Below are positions 60,944 through 64,000 of a stretch of 64,000 nucleotides of DNA, in pieces. The notes under the pieces are model-generated. The model made no database searches. It worked only from the letters and a program-made list of their open reading frames with translations, and was not told where the DNA came from. Numbering within the stretch: position 1 is the first letter of the stretch; every line of letters begins with the position of its first letter. A program made the translations under genes and the position numbers. The DNA comes from Megalonaias nervosa (taxonomy: Eukaryota > Mollusca > Bivalvia > Unionida > Unionidae): NCBI GenBank assembly GCA_016617855.1, contig JAECUM010009701.1:1-64000 (forward strand), in the 5' to 3' direction.

Positions 60944-61829
60944 CTGTATAGTAGGAAAAAACACTAATGTCAATACGTTTTCAATTACACATGAGCCAAG
61001 ATATAGTCATGGTAACCGAGAAGCAAATTTCAAGACACTGGAACTTGTTCAAGATTTTGTTTGTTTTTCGCGCTACGTGGGGGCAAATTTTAGGAATTGA
61101 AGAAGTGCATTGGGAAACAATTCTAGCTGAAAAGAACAAGGTAGCGAGTGAACTGAAGGTACAGCTTTCTTAGAAAAGACTAAAGACTATTTGATGAATA
61201 TACAAATTTAGAGTATCTGGGCAACATGATGTACGTTTAACATATGCAAAACCGTATCAACATTTTTTCATGGATATTTAAAATTTCATTAAACTTTGAC
61301 AATGTAAGGTTCACAAGGTTAAACAAAGTATCAGAATGATCGTGAACGAATCTCGTGAGATAGGCAGTAACAACACAGTAACTGACTGAATGGATCTCGA
61401 ACGTTTGCTTTCTCAAACGAAACATTCTCATTTATTCACACAAAAACGTTTAGTAGGTCTGCATTACAAAGAAAGTAAATAAAACATTCACACAAACTGT
61501 AAATCTTAAGATTTGTATCACAATAATTAAATCTTCCATCATGACTTTACTGTTCCAGCAAAAATAAAATACAAATCAATTTCCCCAAGAACAAATACTT
61601 AATCTGATCAGTAAAGAAACATTATGGATCTTTAGAAAAGCAGAAAAACAAAAGCTCCCCAAGACATTCAGTTTAAAGTTGAATATTGCAAACGTTTACT
61701 TTTAACTGATTAATATTTGTACAGGTATTTTCTACTTGTTCAGAAACGAATATAATACAAATGTTTACCAAAAGACGTGATATTTTTGAATGCAGATCAA
61801 CCGACAAAATAAATCAGTGTGGGACTCAC

Positions 61830-63727
61830 GCAAGCAATAAAGTTCCGAAGTTTTTACCAGAGCCCTGTCTAGAAGAAGAAGGTCTTTCGGGTTCTTGACG
61901 TAAGGACAGTTGGATGGGATCTTCGTTGTCCCCCTCCTCATCATTAATACTTCTTTATTCATGTTCTGGAATACAGTCTTTCAATACTGCCTTCTTGTCT
62001 CATCATCAGATTGACATTTCTTGTTGCCGTTGACACTGATGTCGTTATCTTTAGATATTAATGATTTATTGCAAGACTCCTCTTCAGAGAGATTGAGAGA
62101 GAGAGAGAGATCTCAAGTTCCTCAGTGAAATATGATGACTTAGAAAGAGTATCCTCACCTACCTCTTCCTTCTTTTATTTTTCTGAGATGATAAATCCTC
62201 ATCTTTGGAATAAGATGGTCCTTCATGTCCTTGGTCAGAGTATGATGGTTTAATCTCATTCACATTCTCAACAACTTATCGTGTGTAGCTTTTTCCTCAG
62301 CTTTTATAATCTTCTCATTTTGTACCAATGCAGACCTTCTTACGTCTTCTTCAAGTTTACTTCTGTCGGATTTTTCGACGTTACCCTCACCATCAATTTT
62401 GGTCTGTATTTCTTCGTGTTCTTCAATATTATCTTTCCATGCTACTTTCTTGTCTCATCATCAGATTCAATTATCCTAGTGCCGTTGACAGTGACGTTGG
62501 GATCTTCAGATATAAATGATATTTTGCTAGATTCCTGTTTAGAGATAGAAGATCTCACAGGTTCCTGACTGAAACAAGATGACGTAGGAACATCATTCTC
62601 AACTACCTCTTTCTCCTTTCTCTTTCTCCGATATTCTAAAACCTCATCGGAAGAAACTGGTCCTTCATGTTCTTGGCAAGAGTATGATGGCTTAATGTCA
62701 TTCTCATTTCCATCAATGTTTATTTTCGTGCTCTTTTCCTCAGGTTATATAGCCTTCTCTCTTTAAATTAATGCAGACCTTGTAACTTCTCCTTCAGGCT
62801 TTCTTCTTTTGGCTCTGGTGATATTTTCCTCAGACTGGGAAGAGCCTGCACACTTGGTATTTTCAGAAAGTTCAGAAAACACAGTGTGTGCCTTTTTTGC
62901 ACCATTAACCAGGCTATCTTCTTTTCCCTAGTTTTCTTCTTTCTCCTGTCTCACCATTCTTTTCGCTTTTTTTATTTTTCTTCATGCACCCCTTAGACTC
63001 GCTTAGGGTGCACAGTAAATCTTCAGAGGAAACAATTCGGTTGATTCTGTCCACACACGCATTTGATGTATTCATTGTGAGTGACAGCGAGTTTGATGAT
63101 AATCGTCGCATTGCTTTTTTTCACGCACCTTTTAGCCTCTTCCTTGATACATGTCCAGTGCCGGATTATCCAATAGGCAGAGTAGGCACCGGCCTATCGG
63201 CCCTACGCCTTTTAGGGGCCCCGCGACAACGGATCAAAATAATATTGAATTGATTTGGTCTTGAAAGTATTAGGAGATAATTTGCGAGGGGGGGGGGGCG
63301 AGATTTTGACTGCCTATGGGCCTCCATAGGGTTTAATCCGGCACTGTATGTGTCATGGTGTTTGAATTTTCATCTTCTTTATCTGAATCCAAATCCTTTT
63401 TAACTGGTGCCCACTTGACAGAGGAGGCCGGCTCTATTCCTGGAGATACGATATTTCCGCATATCTTGAGGTCCGACATGAAGAGGCGGATCTCTTTAGT
63501 AATCTCAATTTCCTTGTGCTCTCTTCCTGTCCCTGGATGGAGTCTCCTGCTGCTTCTGGAAAATTGTTTCCTGTTATCCTTTAGATCAGGGTTATTGCCG
63601 CATGTGTCAAAGAGACCTGAAGTGTTAAGTCTTCCACCTTTAGATTTCTCTATGCGAATCCTTCCTGTGGTAGTTTCTTGTTGCCACTGGCCCTGTTGCT
63701 TGAGGAGGTCACATGACGTCCTTGCTT
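61830..63727 (-). pseudogene. Orphan-gene paralog, long exon (disrupted)
   Basis: Donor GCGTGAGT and the end GTLLLA are kept, but a TAA replaces a Glu codon after IPEHE near 61955, frames break several times (for example near 62930 and 62990) and a hAT-like element sits at 63156-63346. The acceptor side lost bases, so even the first codons are out of phase. Both halves of the 148-residue repeat are present, so that repeat is older than the segmental duplication. Confidence 0.85.
63156..63346. mobile_element. hAT-like MITE (191 bp) inside the pseudogene
   Basis: Perfect 13 bp terminal inverted repeats CAGTGCCGGATTA / TAATCCGGCACTG. The 8 bp flanks TACATGTC (63148-63155) and TATGTGTC (63347-63354) differ by two transitions. 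Copy A keeps an empty site. The interior has a 12-base G run and no coding capacity. Confidence 0.9.
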
Positions 63728-64000
63728 CTTTAAAACTTATGAATAAAATGATCAGTAAAATCCGGATCCGCTATCTATCCCTATATCTCTCACTCGTTCG
63801 CGTTCATTGCTGTTTTCCAATAATAGTATTTATAGAACAACTATTATTTCTGTGTAAGATAGACTACCCTAATACTTCAATTTTAGGAATGTTCTTTATT
63901 TCTGTCTCTCACGAATGATTTATTTTAGTTGCATTGGAAACCTAAGATCTGAGAAGAGGACATCAAACTTTAGTCGCCAGATGTTCAAATTTCTCGTCAC

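Larger units (their letters stand above)
59870..64000. repeat. Segmental duplication, copy B (runs off the window)
   Basis: Collinear with 25821-32040 in the same orientation, about 34 kb away. It holds decayed orphan-gene exons, a 191 bp hAT-like insertion and about 170 bp of extra intron sequence (about 63772-63942). Similarity continues to the last base. Confidence 0.9.

Noticed and set aside
63355..63918. 187-residue plus-strand ORF
   Set aside because: Antisense shadow of the decayed paralog exon and the intron beside it.

Overview
This is animal nuclear DNA. It is AT-rich and gene-poor, with introns bounded by GT..AG, three tRNA-headed SINE families, LINE ends, Ty3/Gypsy relics and many microsatellites and minisatellites. 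There are no bacterial signals. The repeat content and a recognisable mitochondrial subunit gene fit a lophotrochozoan, perhaps a bivalve mollusc. That placement is an inference with low confidence.

Layout. 1-24.1 kb (minus strand): a gene for the complex III subunit UQCR10/QCR9, with its coding start near 24.1 kb and a likely last exon at 6.7 kb. The roughly 17 kb intron and the 3' flank are filled with degenerate tandem arrays of about 140-150 bp units, SINEs, a hAT-like MITE, fold-back elements and a LINE 3' end. 24.1-25.8 kb: intergenic, with a LINE ORF2 C-terminal relic. 25.8-39.3 kb (minus strand): a four-exon coding gene for a predicted 1,291-residue low-complexity, probably nuclear protein that I cannot assign to a family. 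All its splice phases agree, and a TGACGTCA-rich promoter with a 5' UTR exon lies at 39.2-39.3 kb. 41.2-44.9 kb (plus strand): a truncated Ty3/Gypsy relic. 47.8-56.5 kb (minus strand): an almost full-length but dead Ty3/Gypsy element with both LTRs, carrying a nested SINE, a PIF/Harbinger-like MITE and an unexplained 1.1 kb insertion. 57-59.7 kb: minisatellites. 59.9-64.0 kb: a second, decayed copy of the 25.8-32.0 kb segment in the same orientation, holding a pseudogene of the last two exons of the orphan gene and a 191 bp hAT-like MITE.

Main points of interest. Both Gypsy relics have integrase directly after protease, and the longer one has reverse transcriptase and RNase H after integrase. 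That is the copia-like order known from Gmr1-type Ty3/Gypsy elements. The intact/decayed pair of orphan-gene copies gives an internal test that the model is a real gene: copy A is open and phase-consistent, while copy B has stops, a 1 bp deletion and a transposon. No CRISPR array, rRNA or true tRNA gene was found.
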